11,309 nt of DNA from Cerioporus squamosus (GCA_022592435.1 JABYQS010000914.1:1-11309), one strand, 5' to 3'; shown: positions 1-9,300, counted from the stretch's first letter. Numbers and translations are program-made. The notes: a model not told the origin generated them from the sequence alone.

Positions 1-313
1 CTTGAGCTCGCGGAGGGTACGGAGACAAAACATGGAGTGGTCGAAGGGCGCGATCTTCTTGATGGCGACCTTGCGGCCTGAGGCCCTGTGGATGGCGGAG
101 CAGACGATGCCATATGCGCCCTCTCCTACGACGTCGAGCACCTGGTACTGTGTGCCTGCAAGCCCGGGTCCATGACCGCTCCCCGCGCGGATGTCAAGGT
201 GAGTACGCACCGACGTTGAAGCGCACCTTCCGCGGCGCGGGCTGGGCCTGCGAGGCGGCGTGACTGTGCTTGGACTTTGCGGCGGCTGCGGGCTGGGCTG
301 CTTGCTCGGGCAT
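1..313 (-). CDS. MAP kinase, Fus3/Kss1 (pheromone/filamentation) class, N-terminal fragment
   Basis: Serine/threonine MAP kinase of the fungal pheromone-response and filamentous-growth cascade; it phosphorylates Ser/Thr-Pro sites in transcription factors. Two exons are in the window: 211-313 (ATG at 313-311) and 1-155, joined across a 55-nt intron (156-210, donor GTGCGT, acceptor TTGCAG, phase 1). The 86 visible residues begin with an Ala/Gln/Pro-rich leader of about 30 aa. The kinase domain follows: the entry motif FNVGTQYQVLDVVG, the glycine loop GEGAYGIV (residues 45-52), the VAIKK lysine (K67), and an alpha-C region ending in LRTLRELK. These are hallmarks of ERK/Fus3/Kss1 rather than Hog1 or Slt2. 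The TEY activation loop and the rest of the kinase lie beyond base 1. The leader before the ATG is CT-rich. The class is secure; Fus3 versus Kss1 cannot be separated here, and basidiomycetes call such genes CPK1, ubc3 or kpp2. Confidence 0.93.
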
Positions 314-450
314 GGTGGTGGTGAGGGGAAGAGGACGGGGACGGGGAACGGAGACAACAAAATGCGGGACAAGAGACGGTATATGAAGCCGATCTTGTTG
401 TCTGCTCGACGGGTATAGCCGGCCGCCCTCGGTTACCGTTTACGCGGTAT
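314..450 (-). promoter_or_regulatory. Putative core promoter and leader of the MAP kinase gene
   Basis: Read on the minus strand, the 50-60 nt before the kinase ATG are strongly pyrimidine-rich (TCCGTTCCCCGTCC, then CTCTTCCCCTCACC), the usual transcription-start environment of basidiomycete genes. A TATA-like CATATACC lies at 379-386, about 65 nt upstream of the ATG, and GGCTATACC lies near 412-420. I saw no element that could be called a pheromone-response element. Assignment is by position and composition only. Confidence 0.4.
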
Positions 451-3400
451 TGTCTCTAAGCCAACGCCGCCTCGGTCTCCAGCTCTCCTTGCAACCACAT
501 TCACACGTTGATCTGCGCTGCGCATCCCGGCCCACCCACGACCAGCCACGACGTCCAACAGCCCCGACATCACCATCAGATTCAGACACCAGCGACGCCG
601 CGGTCGCGAGGTTATCTCGCCCCGTCACCCTCAGGGCGTCGGCAGCCGACAGCACCAGCCATATGTAATGCGCCCAGCAATGATCGCGGTGATCATCACT
701 TTCATCTGTGGAAGACGGGGCAGATGGACGCGTCGAGCGGAAGCAGGACATGTGCCGCCGGTGCTTGTCGACACCGCGAACACCGGCCAATCGTGAGCTC
801 GTGTCTTCTTTCTCATCATACTCGCGGCCACAGTCCCGACCCAGTCTGCGCTTGAAACCGAAGCTACACTGGCACGCTGGAGTCGGGACGGTGTCGACTC
901 TGTCGAGTCCGTGTCTGAGCTGAACGTCCTGTCGGGTCCACGTCAGTTAGGCGGGATGCGCATTGCGGACGTCAGTCACATCGTTCTGTGAAACGCCGCT
1001 CGGATGCTGAGTTATCACAACCCAGCCCCATGGCTCGTGGCCTCGCAGTACAGACAAGGTCCTGTACAACAAGGTTTTGAGACCGACCTGCGGGGAGTTG
1101 TACGATCTGTTACAGGCCCAGTACGTGCTTCATACGGCCTCAGAACTAGATAGTGGCTGAGAAACCTGCAGAGACTGAGGAGAGAGTTCGCAGGAGCCGT
1201 CAAAGCCTTCCTGATCGATGTCGCGGACGTCAACAACCTTGAGCATCGTGCTACACGCACTGCCTATCGGTAGCCAGCTTCTCCGCCTCACAGTCTGCAA
1301 ACGCATCAAGTGGTGGTCTTCGCCTTTCGCGATACCACGCGGATCACACCTCTCAAGGCTGGCGGCCGGACGCGCAACCTTGGTCCGCTCATGAATGGAC
1401 GCAGGTGCGTCCTCATCTTCGTCCTAACTCCCTATGGTCGTCTGCGCTGACAGGGCAGCATCATCCGTGCTTCTCTCGCGCGCCTGTGCAAGACGACCAA
1501 GCGAACATTGCATATCCTCACCATGGCCCGCACAATATGACAACGCGTGGCTTGATCTCGTCTTACCATACTTACCTTCCATCTTGCCGCTGTCATTGGG
1601 CGATAATCTCCTTCTCCGAGCATCCCATCCTCCCTTTGGTGGCGGACCCTTCGCCTGCGACCGCCTCTCACGTTATGCCGCGACTTGGCCACGCCAGCCA
1701 CTCCTTTCGGCCCTCTCTTGAGCTCTGTGTGGGCGTGCGGTTCCTCGTCCACCATCCCACATCGGTCGCCTTCTGTCCTGCTGCCCCCGCCCTTCTGCAA
1801 TCGGGAGCCATCACGATCACGTTAAGCTGTCAATCTCGCACGTCTGACGTCCTTCCGTGCCCTTCAACGTACCGCAACCCTAACACACCGCCCTCGGTCT
1901 CCGGGAGCCAGAGAGGCACTTTTGCTTCAAGTTGACATCCATTGACGGCTGCGCGCGGGAACTTTCTGGCTTGCCGGGAGCCGCCAGCCTGGGGGTGCGC
2001 TCGATTGCTCTCTCCATATACTTACTCTGGACCCATCATTCCGCCGGTGGGCTTCTTCCATCTTACTTCTCCCGCCGTGTATCCACTCCGCCCGCCCCGA
2101 ATCCGTCCAACTGCATCGTCCTGCCCAACGACTGCATTGACTTTGCATACACGTGCGCGACACTTGTCCTGCGTAGTGGGTAGAGTCCATCATCATGTAG
2201 GTGGCGATCCTCGCTACCATACAACAGATTGCTCACCTAACTCTGTGTTTTCATCATCATCCGGAACCGGGAACAATCTGGGACCGTACCGAGCAATTGA
2301 ATTCTCCTGCAGCCTCTCAGTGGCCTCCCGAATCCCCGTTCCATCCTCCGCCGACTACTCTCAATCCACGTCCCTGCACAGGCGTTCCACTGCCCACCGG
2401 CAAACTGTCGATCACTGCGCACAACGATGCGTGTTCTGAATTGTGCGCAGCAGTATCAGTGCAGGTCCGGCTATGTCCCTGGACCCTAGCCTATACGCGT
2501 ACTTACCGTTACTTACTTGGAGCGGCCATGGCCTCACACCGGACCACAAGTGTTCTCGCGCCACGATACCTTGTTCGAAGCTCTCGACCCTTGGGCGACC
2601 CATCCTCATGGGGGTTCGGGTTGGCTCCCCAAACGGTTGGATTCTCGAGCGCCCGGAACGGACATGGGTCCCATAGCCAGGACCGAGCGTACCGCCCCTC
2701 CTATGGTCCACGATGTGCTTTGGGTGTCCTGAGTTCTGCAGCAACTTCTCAAAACCACAAACTCCTCCAGGTTCCCAGCAACGACCCCGAGCACCGACTG
2801 GAAGTGGTGTGATGTTTCCGCTCTGTGCGAGTACGGCACACGCGTGCACCCCCCGCTTCTTTCTCCCAAGTTACGTCCTCTACCCAACAGTACCCTGCGC
2901 CGTCGTGCTTCTCGCACCGCAGCCTGCGCGGTACCGTTACCTGCGATGTCATACTGTGTATCGTGTTCGCGGACTCGAGAGGTTCTTTTGCATCCCGGCC
3001 GGGTGCAGTACTTTTGACGTGGACGACCGAGCCCGAGTCTCTCATCCTCGTCGCGGTCCCAGTTCGACACTCGAGTGAAAGACGGAGACAAGCTCGGGGA
3101 GCTCGGCACTGCGCCACCGCGCATCGTTCGAGTCAACCTTTGCGCGACGGGTCGAGAAACTAGAAGTCCAGACGGAGACGCCGCCTGCCGTTGCCGGCAT
3201 CTGTCAGTTCTGATTGTCCAACTTGCACTCTGTCCGCCTGCGGATGTCGGGGAGGACATATACAGACGGGCGTCGTGCGTGTAAAAGTACTGCGCACTTC
3301 GCACAACTGCCTCTCATTCACTGGCGAGCGCGTGAGGACAGGCAGCAGACAGTACTGATACCTACATACGTAGCAGCCCGCGCGCAGGCGGAAGTAAGTA

Positions 3401-3600
3401 TCGCGGTCATGGCAGCCTGCGGCCTGCGGGTCCCGCGTCCTGTCACCATGTTGTCGTCATCGTGGCATTGGGTGCACGGCCAGTCGTACTATATTGTACC
3501 TATGTAGGATCTGGATGGAGAACAGACAACTAGATAGGGCGAAGCGCGCCGCGCTGAATACAGCTGTGGTTAGTTCGCGCCAAAACAATGCATCGACTAG
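451..3600. other. Long stretch without a recognisable gene
   Basis: About 3.1 kb between the kinase promoter and the RMD1 3' flank. Many frames of 60-230 codons are open on both strands, but GC-rich DNA gives these by chance. The longest are minus 2606-3304 (232 codons, Arg/Ser-rich), plus 2201-2812 (203 codons) and plus 1405-1935 (176 codons). None shows a family motif, hydrophobic pattern or the G/C-third-base bias of the real exons nearby. The plus strand is C/T-rich from about 1400 to 2400. Perfect GTAAGT sites occur on the minus strand near 1574, 2022, 2504 and 2514 and on the plus strand near 3392. I found no terminal inverted repeats, reverse-transcriptase or transposase motifs, tRNA or rRNA. 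It could hold long noncoding RNAs, a decayed gene, or an orphan gene that I cannot model. Confidence 0.5.
1056..1345 (+). pseudogene. Possible decayed fragment resembling a polypore F-box protein
   Basis: Frame 1056-1160 reads ...CGELYDLLQAQYVLHTASEL, and a different frame at 1311-1345 reads VVFAFRDTTRITPL. Agaricomycete F-box proteins often carry an LY-x-LL...L...EL helix followed roughly 90-110 residues later by a F-x-[IV]-R-D-F motif. The order and spacing here (about 83 codons) fit that arrangement. Several frame changes and stops lie between the two, so nothing intact is encoded. The resemblance is from memory of the family pattern and rests on a handful of residues; chance is a serious alternative. 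Confidence 0.12.
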
Positions 3601-3898
3601 CCTCCCGAGTTCCGACCTACGATCGCGCATGATGGCAGATGAGTGGACGAGTGCGGGAGATGTGCCCCCGCGTGCCCCCGCGTGCGGAGTGCGGGCCGCA
3701 ATCCTGACGTGTATGTCACGAAGGGAAGAGAAGAGAGAGACATAGCATCCAGATGAACTGTCGTATCATACGCGAATACAGGATATCCATGATCGTCGGT
3801 CGACGGAAGGGCAGGAAAGACAGGAAGTAGATGGCATGCGGGTGCAGAGATCGCTATGACCTGTTGGCTGTTGGACGTGGGACTTCGAACATACGATC
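3601..3898 (-). other. 3' flank of the RMD1-family gene
   Basis: The 300 bases downstream (in minus-strand sense) of the RMD1 stop. No canonical AATAAA is visible, which is common in basidiomycetes. The stretch contains a short direct repeat, GTGCCCCCGC twice followed by GTGCGG at 3662-3686, and a purine run AGGGAAGAGAAGAGAGAGA at about 3721-3740. No coding signal was found. Confidence 0.45.
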
Positions 3899-6032
3899 TT
3901 AGAGCGGAGGCAGCCCGCGCGCGATCCTGTCCAGCGCCGCGATGGCCTCCTCGCGCGACATGCTGTTGAGCACCTCCGCGGCGGAGGGCGCTGCGAGCGA
4001 CGACCCGCCCATCGTTGCGTGCACAACGAGCCGCGCGATGACCTCGCCCTGTAGAGGCATGCAGGTTAGTGGGGTTGACATGGCAGGAAGAGAACGAAGA
4101 CGAAAGACGAACGTACCACCTCGACAAGACATGCCACAACGATAAGCCTGGCAAGGAAGATGCGGGAGTGAGGAGACATGCGAGTATGATGTCAGCAAGG
4201 CGGCGCACCAGATGATGATCCACGTAATCCGGTCCATTGCGTTGTTGTTCAGGTGGTCGTGTATCGCGCTGAGCTGTGTGCGGAGCATGAGCACAACCAG
4301 CGTGACGGGTGGACCGGCCAAGATAGAGCAGACGTAGACGCACCAGATCCTCCGCGACAGCGATCTTCTCGTTCAGCACCTGCACCCGCGGCCCAATCTC
4401 CATGTACTCTCGCACGGCGTCGTACAGCGCCTTCAGGCTCGCCTCGTCCCAGAACAGCTCGGGCACGTCCAGCACGTTGCTCACGAGGTTCACGTCGCGC
4501 CGGAGCGTGAAGAGCCGCCCGGTGAGCTTCAGTGCTTCCTTGCGCGAGATACCGAGAACGCCCGTCGACGCGAGCTGCGCGGGGATCGAGCGCGTCCGCG
4601 GGGAAGAGAGGATACGGTTCGCGTGCGTCTCGTAGTGCGCGAGGAGGGTGGACTGAGCGAGGGCGTGCGCGACGGATAGCTGGAGGAGGTGCGAGTGCGT
4701 TTTGAATGCTACAAGTTTGTGAGTCTACGCAGTCATCTCGGACTAGAAGTGCCAGCTTACTGAAGAAATCGTTGTATATGCGCGGGAAGGCGATGTTAGG
4801 ATCGTGCTGCACGGGCTGGTGAGCATATGCGGAACTCAAGAGAGGGAAACACGTACCGCATAGTGGCAAGCCTCGACCTCCCAGTCGTCGTGAGGGATCG
4901 GCCGCGCCATAATGCCCGCACCCTCGACGTCCTCAATCAGACTGAGCTCCTGGTCCTCGCGGAAGCCGAAAAACACGACCACCCCGTACTCGAAGAACAC
5001 GGCTTCGGCGAAGTTCTGCTGTTCAGCAGCGCTCGTGCGTCGCCTGGTCCGGGACCTAGTCGTTCCCCCGGTCCTCGGTGGAGCCGCAAAAGCGGGGTTC
5101 ATGTCCTCGTGACTCAGAGTGTGCTCCTGCTCGGGTGCGGATCGACGACCGGCGGTTGTGTCTTCTGATGGACTGGTGAATGCCACACTACGCGTGCTGG
5201 TCTCGGGAGATGCTGAGGGCATAAACCCTTCGATGCCGGGCGAGGTAGAGGGCTCCATGGGGGTAAAGTACGTGCCCTGGTATCCATCCTCTTCGGCATC
5301 GGATAACCCTGAGGTAGGGTCGTCGTTGCCAGGAGTGGTGGGAGCGCCCGAAGACCGGATGTTGGACCCAGGTCCGTACCCAGGAAGGAGTGGAAGATGG
5401 TACATCTGAATGCGAGGTCTCAGCATCGCGAAGCTACGACGGGACATGTTATGAGAGCACTTGTCACTGGGGAGACGAACAGGGCCCGCAAAAGTGCCCA
5501 CTCAGCGACTCATACACGAAGACCGCCGACCGATTCCGTAGGCTCGACCGCAAGAGGTACTCACCACGTACATGGCCTCGTCATATACACGAGGCTTGAC
5601 GTTGTGCTCGCGCTTCAGGAAGCTGGCGAGCAACTTCATCTTGAAACCGTCCGCGAGACAATACGCAGTAATCCGCCTGAAACCCGCCTTCTCCCTCTGC
5701 TCCTTGCTCATCCGCTCACCAGCGCTCTTGTGCTCCCTGATACCCTGGTCTGTCTCGTAGCCGTGGAGCTGCTCCTCATCATCATCTACTTCCGGGGGAG
5801 GGGGCTTTGTCTGCGGCGCAGATGGAAGGACGACGAGCTTCTGGGTCGTCTTCGACGTGCGTTGGGTCTTGGTGACCCCGGCAACGGCACTCGTCAGCGC
5901 AACGCCAGAGACAGATGGTCGTCGTGCGAGAGGACGGGCGGTGGCAGACGGTGCACGGGCAGGTCGAGTGCGAAATGTCGGGGACGCGACAGGTTGCTGC
6001 CGAGGGCCTGGAGGCTGCGGGGGATTCGACAT
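3899..6032 (-). CDS. RMD1: RMD1 / DUF155 family membrane protein (Sad1-interacting factor / RMND1 relative)
   Basis: Member of the eukaryotic RMD1/Sif/RMND1 family (DUF155). Yeast RMD1 is needed for meiotic nuclear division, and animal RMND1 is an inner-membrane factor supporting mitochondrial translation. Exons (minus order): 5565-6032, 4857-5405, 4761-4806, 4344-4708, 4209-4273, 4117-4147, 3899-4048; together 1674 nt, 557 aa, ending LPPL-TAA. Residues 1-80 are Pro/Arg/Ser-rich, with no acidic residue before E81. DUF155 begins at RRITAYCLADGFKMK (119-133), is split by a Ser/Thr/Pro-rich insert (about 175-285), and resumes with FFEYGVVVFFGFREDQE. The signatures PRIYNDFF, LGISRKEALKLTGRLFTLRR, ELFWDEASLKALYDAVREYM and NEKIAVAEDLLSAIHDHLNN follow. 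A transmembrane helix (ITWIIIWLIVVACLVEV, about 492-508) sits near the C-terminus. The start is the first ATG in frame, with a stop just upstream after leader splicing. The basic N-terminus could be a mitochondrial presequence, but its proline content argues caution. RMD1 versus its paralogues is not resolved. Confidence 0.92.
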
Positions 6033-6041
6033 ATCTGTTGC

Positions 6042-6097
6042 CTGGTACTTGTGTTAGTTTGATAGTTCAATGTATATTACTTCGCGTATATGCATAC
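6042..6097 (-). other. Probable 5'-leader intron of the RMD1-family gene
   Basis: On the minus strand, just before the RMD1 ATG, the sequence reads GTATGC...CAAACTAACACAAGTACCAG, which is a donor, a consensus CTAAC branch point 13 nt before the acceptor, and a CAG acceptor. Its 56-nt length matches coding introns in the window. Splicing leaves only 9 nt between the junction and the ATG. In the RMD1 frame, a TGA lies just upstream of the donor, so the protein is not extended. Confidence 0.55.
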
Positions 6098-6129
6098 CAA
6101 GTCTCAAAAAAAAACTCAACAGTCCCTGA

Positions 6130-6213
6130 ATGCGAAATGACTCGTGCGACGATGAGGACGAGGACGAGGAGGAGAAGGAGAAGGAGGAGGAAGAGGAAGA
6201 CAACGCTTGCTAG
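6130..6213 (+). CDS. Possible upstream ORF of MAK5 encoding a 27-aa acidic peptide
   Basis: An ATG at 6130 opens 27 codons that end at TAG 6211-6213, 125 nt before the MAK5 start. The peptide begins MRNDSCDDEDEDEEEKEKE and is almost wholly Asp/Glu/Lys because it is read from the GA-rich tract. It could act as a translated leader ORF if transcription starts upstream of 6130, but the transcription start is unknown and the composition may simply reflect the repeat. A second upstream ATG at 6259 opens a frame that overlaps the MAK5 start and ends at 6435. Confidence 0.18.
   Translation: MRNDSCDDEDEDEEEKEKEEEEEDNAC
6166..6200. repeat. 35-nt uninterrupted polypurine tract
   Basis: Thirty-five consecutive G/A bases on the plus strand, made of GAG, GAA and AAG triplets, extended leftward by GAGGACGAGGAC with two interruptions. 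In promoters such polypurine/polypyrimidine tracts can exclude nucleosomes or adopt triplex structure. Here the tract lies midway between two divergent start codons. Confidence 0.75.
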
Positions 6214-6337
6214 ACTGCATAGCGCCCGTTGACGTCGTACCCGGCCCGGAGACCCGGCATGAGCGTCAAGCACCCAGATCTCCAGATTTTTGTGCAACAA
6301 CTCGAGCGTCGACCGTCGCACCTCTTCCTCCGCAACC

Positions 6338-9300
6338 ATGACTTCCTCAATTCATCACGGCAGCAAACGCAAGACAAAGCCGTCTTCCGCTTCCATTGCA
6401 AAACGCGTCAAAACGAAGCATGTCTCGACGGATGACCTACCCTGGAAGAAGGTCACGAAACCGCGCGAAGCAGACCTTGGAACTGGGCTTGACGGTTTCT
6501 TGGAGCTGGAGGAGATTGAGGACGTCGATGTCGTGTACGAAGAAACTGAAGCGGGACGTGTCATACACTTTGAGGTGTGTGATCGAATCTGTTTCATGGC
6601 GCTGGTCTCGAAGGAGGTCAGAGTGCGGGATTCTGGCAGGATTGTGAGAGGAATCCTGGAACACGATTCTGGATGGGATTTTGCTCCCGGTCCTTCCCCT
6701 TCACCTCACATGGCTATAGCCTACCTATCGACCGCCAACATGGGCTCGTTCGGGGACCTTACATATACTTGCTGCAAGTGAATGTCATTCCGTTCGATGC
6801 CCGCCCTGCGAATCTAACTGAAACCATTGGTGAACACTTTCGTACCTCCTACCAGGTTACACTTGCCCACAAACGAGTGTGGTATGGGCAGTCTGAGGAG
6901 CAATGCGAGGGGACATCCTAGACAGCGTCATAGTTACAAGGCACCAGCCTCAGAATCTTGCCAGAATCACTTTCCCCGACTCAATAATGTCTGTTGGAGT
7001 ACGTGCTCATGCTGAACACATTTCCTTGATCTATTACAGACGAAAGACGAGGATCTGCGCGCACCGAAGAAGGCAAGCAAGACTGGGCAGTCCTCAGAAA
7101 CTGTCACGGAAGAGCTCGATGTAGACACCCTGCCCGACCCAGTGTCATTCGACGGTCAGTCTATAAACCATACCGGAGCCTACCGTACTTGACTTTGTAA
7201 TAGATAAGACACTATTACCTGCTTGGAGCGCATTCCATCTGCATCCACAGCTAGGCCGGGCACTCTACTCAAAGAAGTACATCACCCCTACACCCATCCA
7301 AGCCGAAGCACTACCCCTCGCGCTGAAGGGGAAGGACGTCGTCGGCGTTGCGGAGACGGTTCGTACTAGGAACGTCTGCATCGCTTCTGTTCTGACCTCA
7401 GTTGCAGGGTTCAGGAAAAACGCTGGCATACGGGTTGCCGATCCTCCACCATCTCTTGACGGAAGCGTACTCCCGTCCGATCCCGAACTCCAAGACGAGA
7501 CGACCCGTGCGCGCCCTCATAGTCGCGCCCACGCGTGAGCTCGCGCTGCAAGTCTCCACTCACCTCAATGATTGCCTCACTGCCGTTGATATTGCCGCGG
7601 ATGCCAATGGCGGGAAGAGGTCCCAGCGGCAGAGGTTTCGCAGAAGGCAAAGGCCGGCAAGAAGGGGAAAGGGAAAGAAAAGGCGACGGCAGAAGCGGCC
7701 GACAAGCCCAAACACCCTCCGCTCGTGAGCGTCGCGGCCATTGTCGGAGGCATGTCCGCCCAAAAGCAGAAGCGCATCCTCTCGCGGGGCGTTGACGTCC
7801 TTGTCGCGACTCCCGGTCGTCTGTGGGACATCATACAAGAGGCGAGTCCTCGAGACATGCGTCGTTCTGCTGTGACAGTGGCTCACACGGACTGTAGGAC
7901 GACGAGCTAGCGACACAGATAGAGAATCTGCGCTTCCTCGTGCTGGATGAAGCCGACCGCATGATCGAGACCGGTCATTTTGCGGAGCTCGACAACATCT
8001 TGCGACTCACGCTGCGCAAGTCGAAGTGAGCACATCCTATTATTCAGGGTTAATTTCCTGCTAACGTACGCAGTGACGACGCGATTGAGCCCGAAAACGG
8101 GTTAGGCGATGAGGACGGCGAGCCCGAGGACAGCAAGGAGGGCGTCAGGGCGGGCGAGCTGCAGACCTTCGTGTTCTCGGCGACGCTCAGCAAGGATCTC
8201 CAGAAGAACCTGAAGCGGCGCTCGCGGTTCCGCAGGAAGAAGAACGAGAAGCCGGCGTCGACGCTGGACGACCTCCTGTTGCGACTGGACTTCCGGGATC
8301 CCGCGCCCGCGGTCGTGGATATCAGCCCTGCAGGCGGGGTCGTCGCCACTCTCAAGGAGAGCAAAATCGAGTGTCTTGCCAACAGCAAGGTGAGCCGGCT
8401 TGGACGATCTCCCCGTCTCTGCCGCTTATGGTGCATGCAGGACGCGTACCTCTACTACTTCCTCCTCCGCTACCCCGGCCGTACCCTGGTCTTCCTCTCC
8501 GCGATCGACGGCATCCGGCGGCTGCTCCCACTGTGCGAGCTCCTGGGCATTCCCGCGTTCCCGCTGCACTCGCAGCTCGAGCAGCGCCAGCGGCTGAAGA
8601 ACCTCGACCGGTTCAAGTCGACGGCGAACTCGGTGCTGCTCGCGACGGACATCGCCGCGCGCGGGCTCGATATCCCCGCGGTCGACCACGTCGTGCACTA
8701 CCAGGTCCCGCGCACGGCGGACACGTACGTGCATCGGAACGGACGGACGGCGCGCGCGATGCGGCGCGGGTTCAGCCTGCTCATGTGTGCCCCGGACGAG
8801 CGGCGGATCGTCAGGGCGCTCATGCACAGTCTCGGTCGCGGTGAGTCCCTCTTCTTGCTGATCACTTGGTTCGAGAGAGACAGAGGCTGACGTCGGGGCG
8901 GGGGCGAGCAGAGGAGGAGGAGATCGCAGAGATGCCGGTGGAGCTGTACATGCTGGACAAGCTAAAGGCGCGCGTGCAGCTCGCGCGCGAGATCGACGCG
9001 GTGCAGCACAAGGCGAAGAAGGAGAAGCACGAGCGAAATTGGCTGAGGGAGACCGCGGACGCGATGGAGATCGAGCTTGACTCTGATCTCGCCAGGTGCG
9101 TTCCCTACTTGCTTGGTGGCGTGTTTCCTGTCTTTGTTGCCTCTGACCGTTGTCTTTTCCATTGGTGTGCCTGCAGCGAGGATGAGGACGCCAAGGGCCC
9201 GTCGAAGCACCAGCAGAAGACGGCAGCGGCGAAGACGGCGGCGCTGAAGGCGGAGCTCAGGGCGATGCTCGCGCAACCGCTCGTCGCGCGGGGCGTGTCG

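Larger units (their letters stand above)
6033..6337. promoter_or_regulatory. Divergent promoter between RMD1 and MAK5
   Basis: Only 305 bp separate the two start codons, so both promoters and leaders must fit here. Visible elements are an A9 run at 6106-6114; a purine tract to 6200, which on the RMD1 strand is a CT-rich initiator-like block; a CRE-like TGACGTCG at 6230-6237; and a CT-rich leader just before the MAK5 ATG (CACCTCTTCCTCCGCAACC). GATGAG at 6151-6156 recalls the yeast PAC element of ribosome-biogenesis genes, but it sits inside a repetitive GA tract and may mean nothing. No clear TATA box was seen. Confidence 0.6.

Noticed and set aside
3126..3134. GTTCGAGTC, resembling a tRNA B-box
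   Set aside because: The flanking bases do not form a T-stem, and no acceptor or anticodon stems can be built around it.
2606..3304. 232-codon minus-strand open frame
   Set aside because: Arg/Ser-rich composition with no motif, no codon bias like the confirmed genes, and overlapping open frames on both strands; typical of chance in GC-rich DNA.
4249..4869. 206-codon minus-strand frame starting MPLCGTCF
   Set aside because: It runs through real RMD1 exons and introns mostly in the wrong frame. Only the short PRIYNDFF part is genuine, and it belongs to the spliced gene.
6067..6339. Minus-strand 90-codon frame with a poly-leucine stretch that looks like a membrane protein
   Set aside because: The Leu/Val run is just the GA/TC-rich promoter tract read in one frame. 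It lies in the divergent promoter and its frame does not join the RMD1 start.
6575..6781. Read-through continuation of MAK5 exon 1 to a TGA at 6779
   Set aside because: The continuing peptide has no MAK5 character, a GTGTGT donor is present at 6575, and the downstream exon from 7040 resumes a suitable acidic/lysine-rich linker at the right phase.
6575..7039. Intronic box C/D or H/ACA snoRNA
   Set aside because: No RTGATGA C-box paired with a CTGA D-box at sensible spacing, and no ANANNA hinge with a terminal ACA, could be placed convincingly. Only a possible stem was seen.
8610..8619. GGTTCAAGTC, resembling a tRNA B-box
   Set aside because: It encodes part of DRFKSTAN in the MAK5 helicase domain.
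8426..8827. Minus-strand 133-codon frame opposite MAK5
   Set aside because: Shadow of the GC-biased codons in the helicase C-terminal domain.
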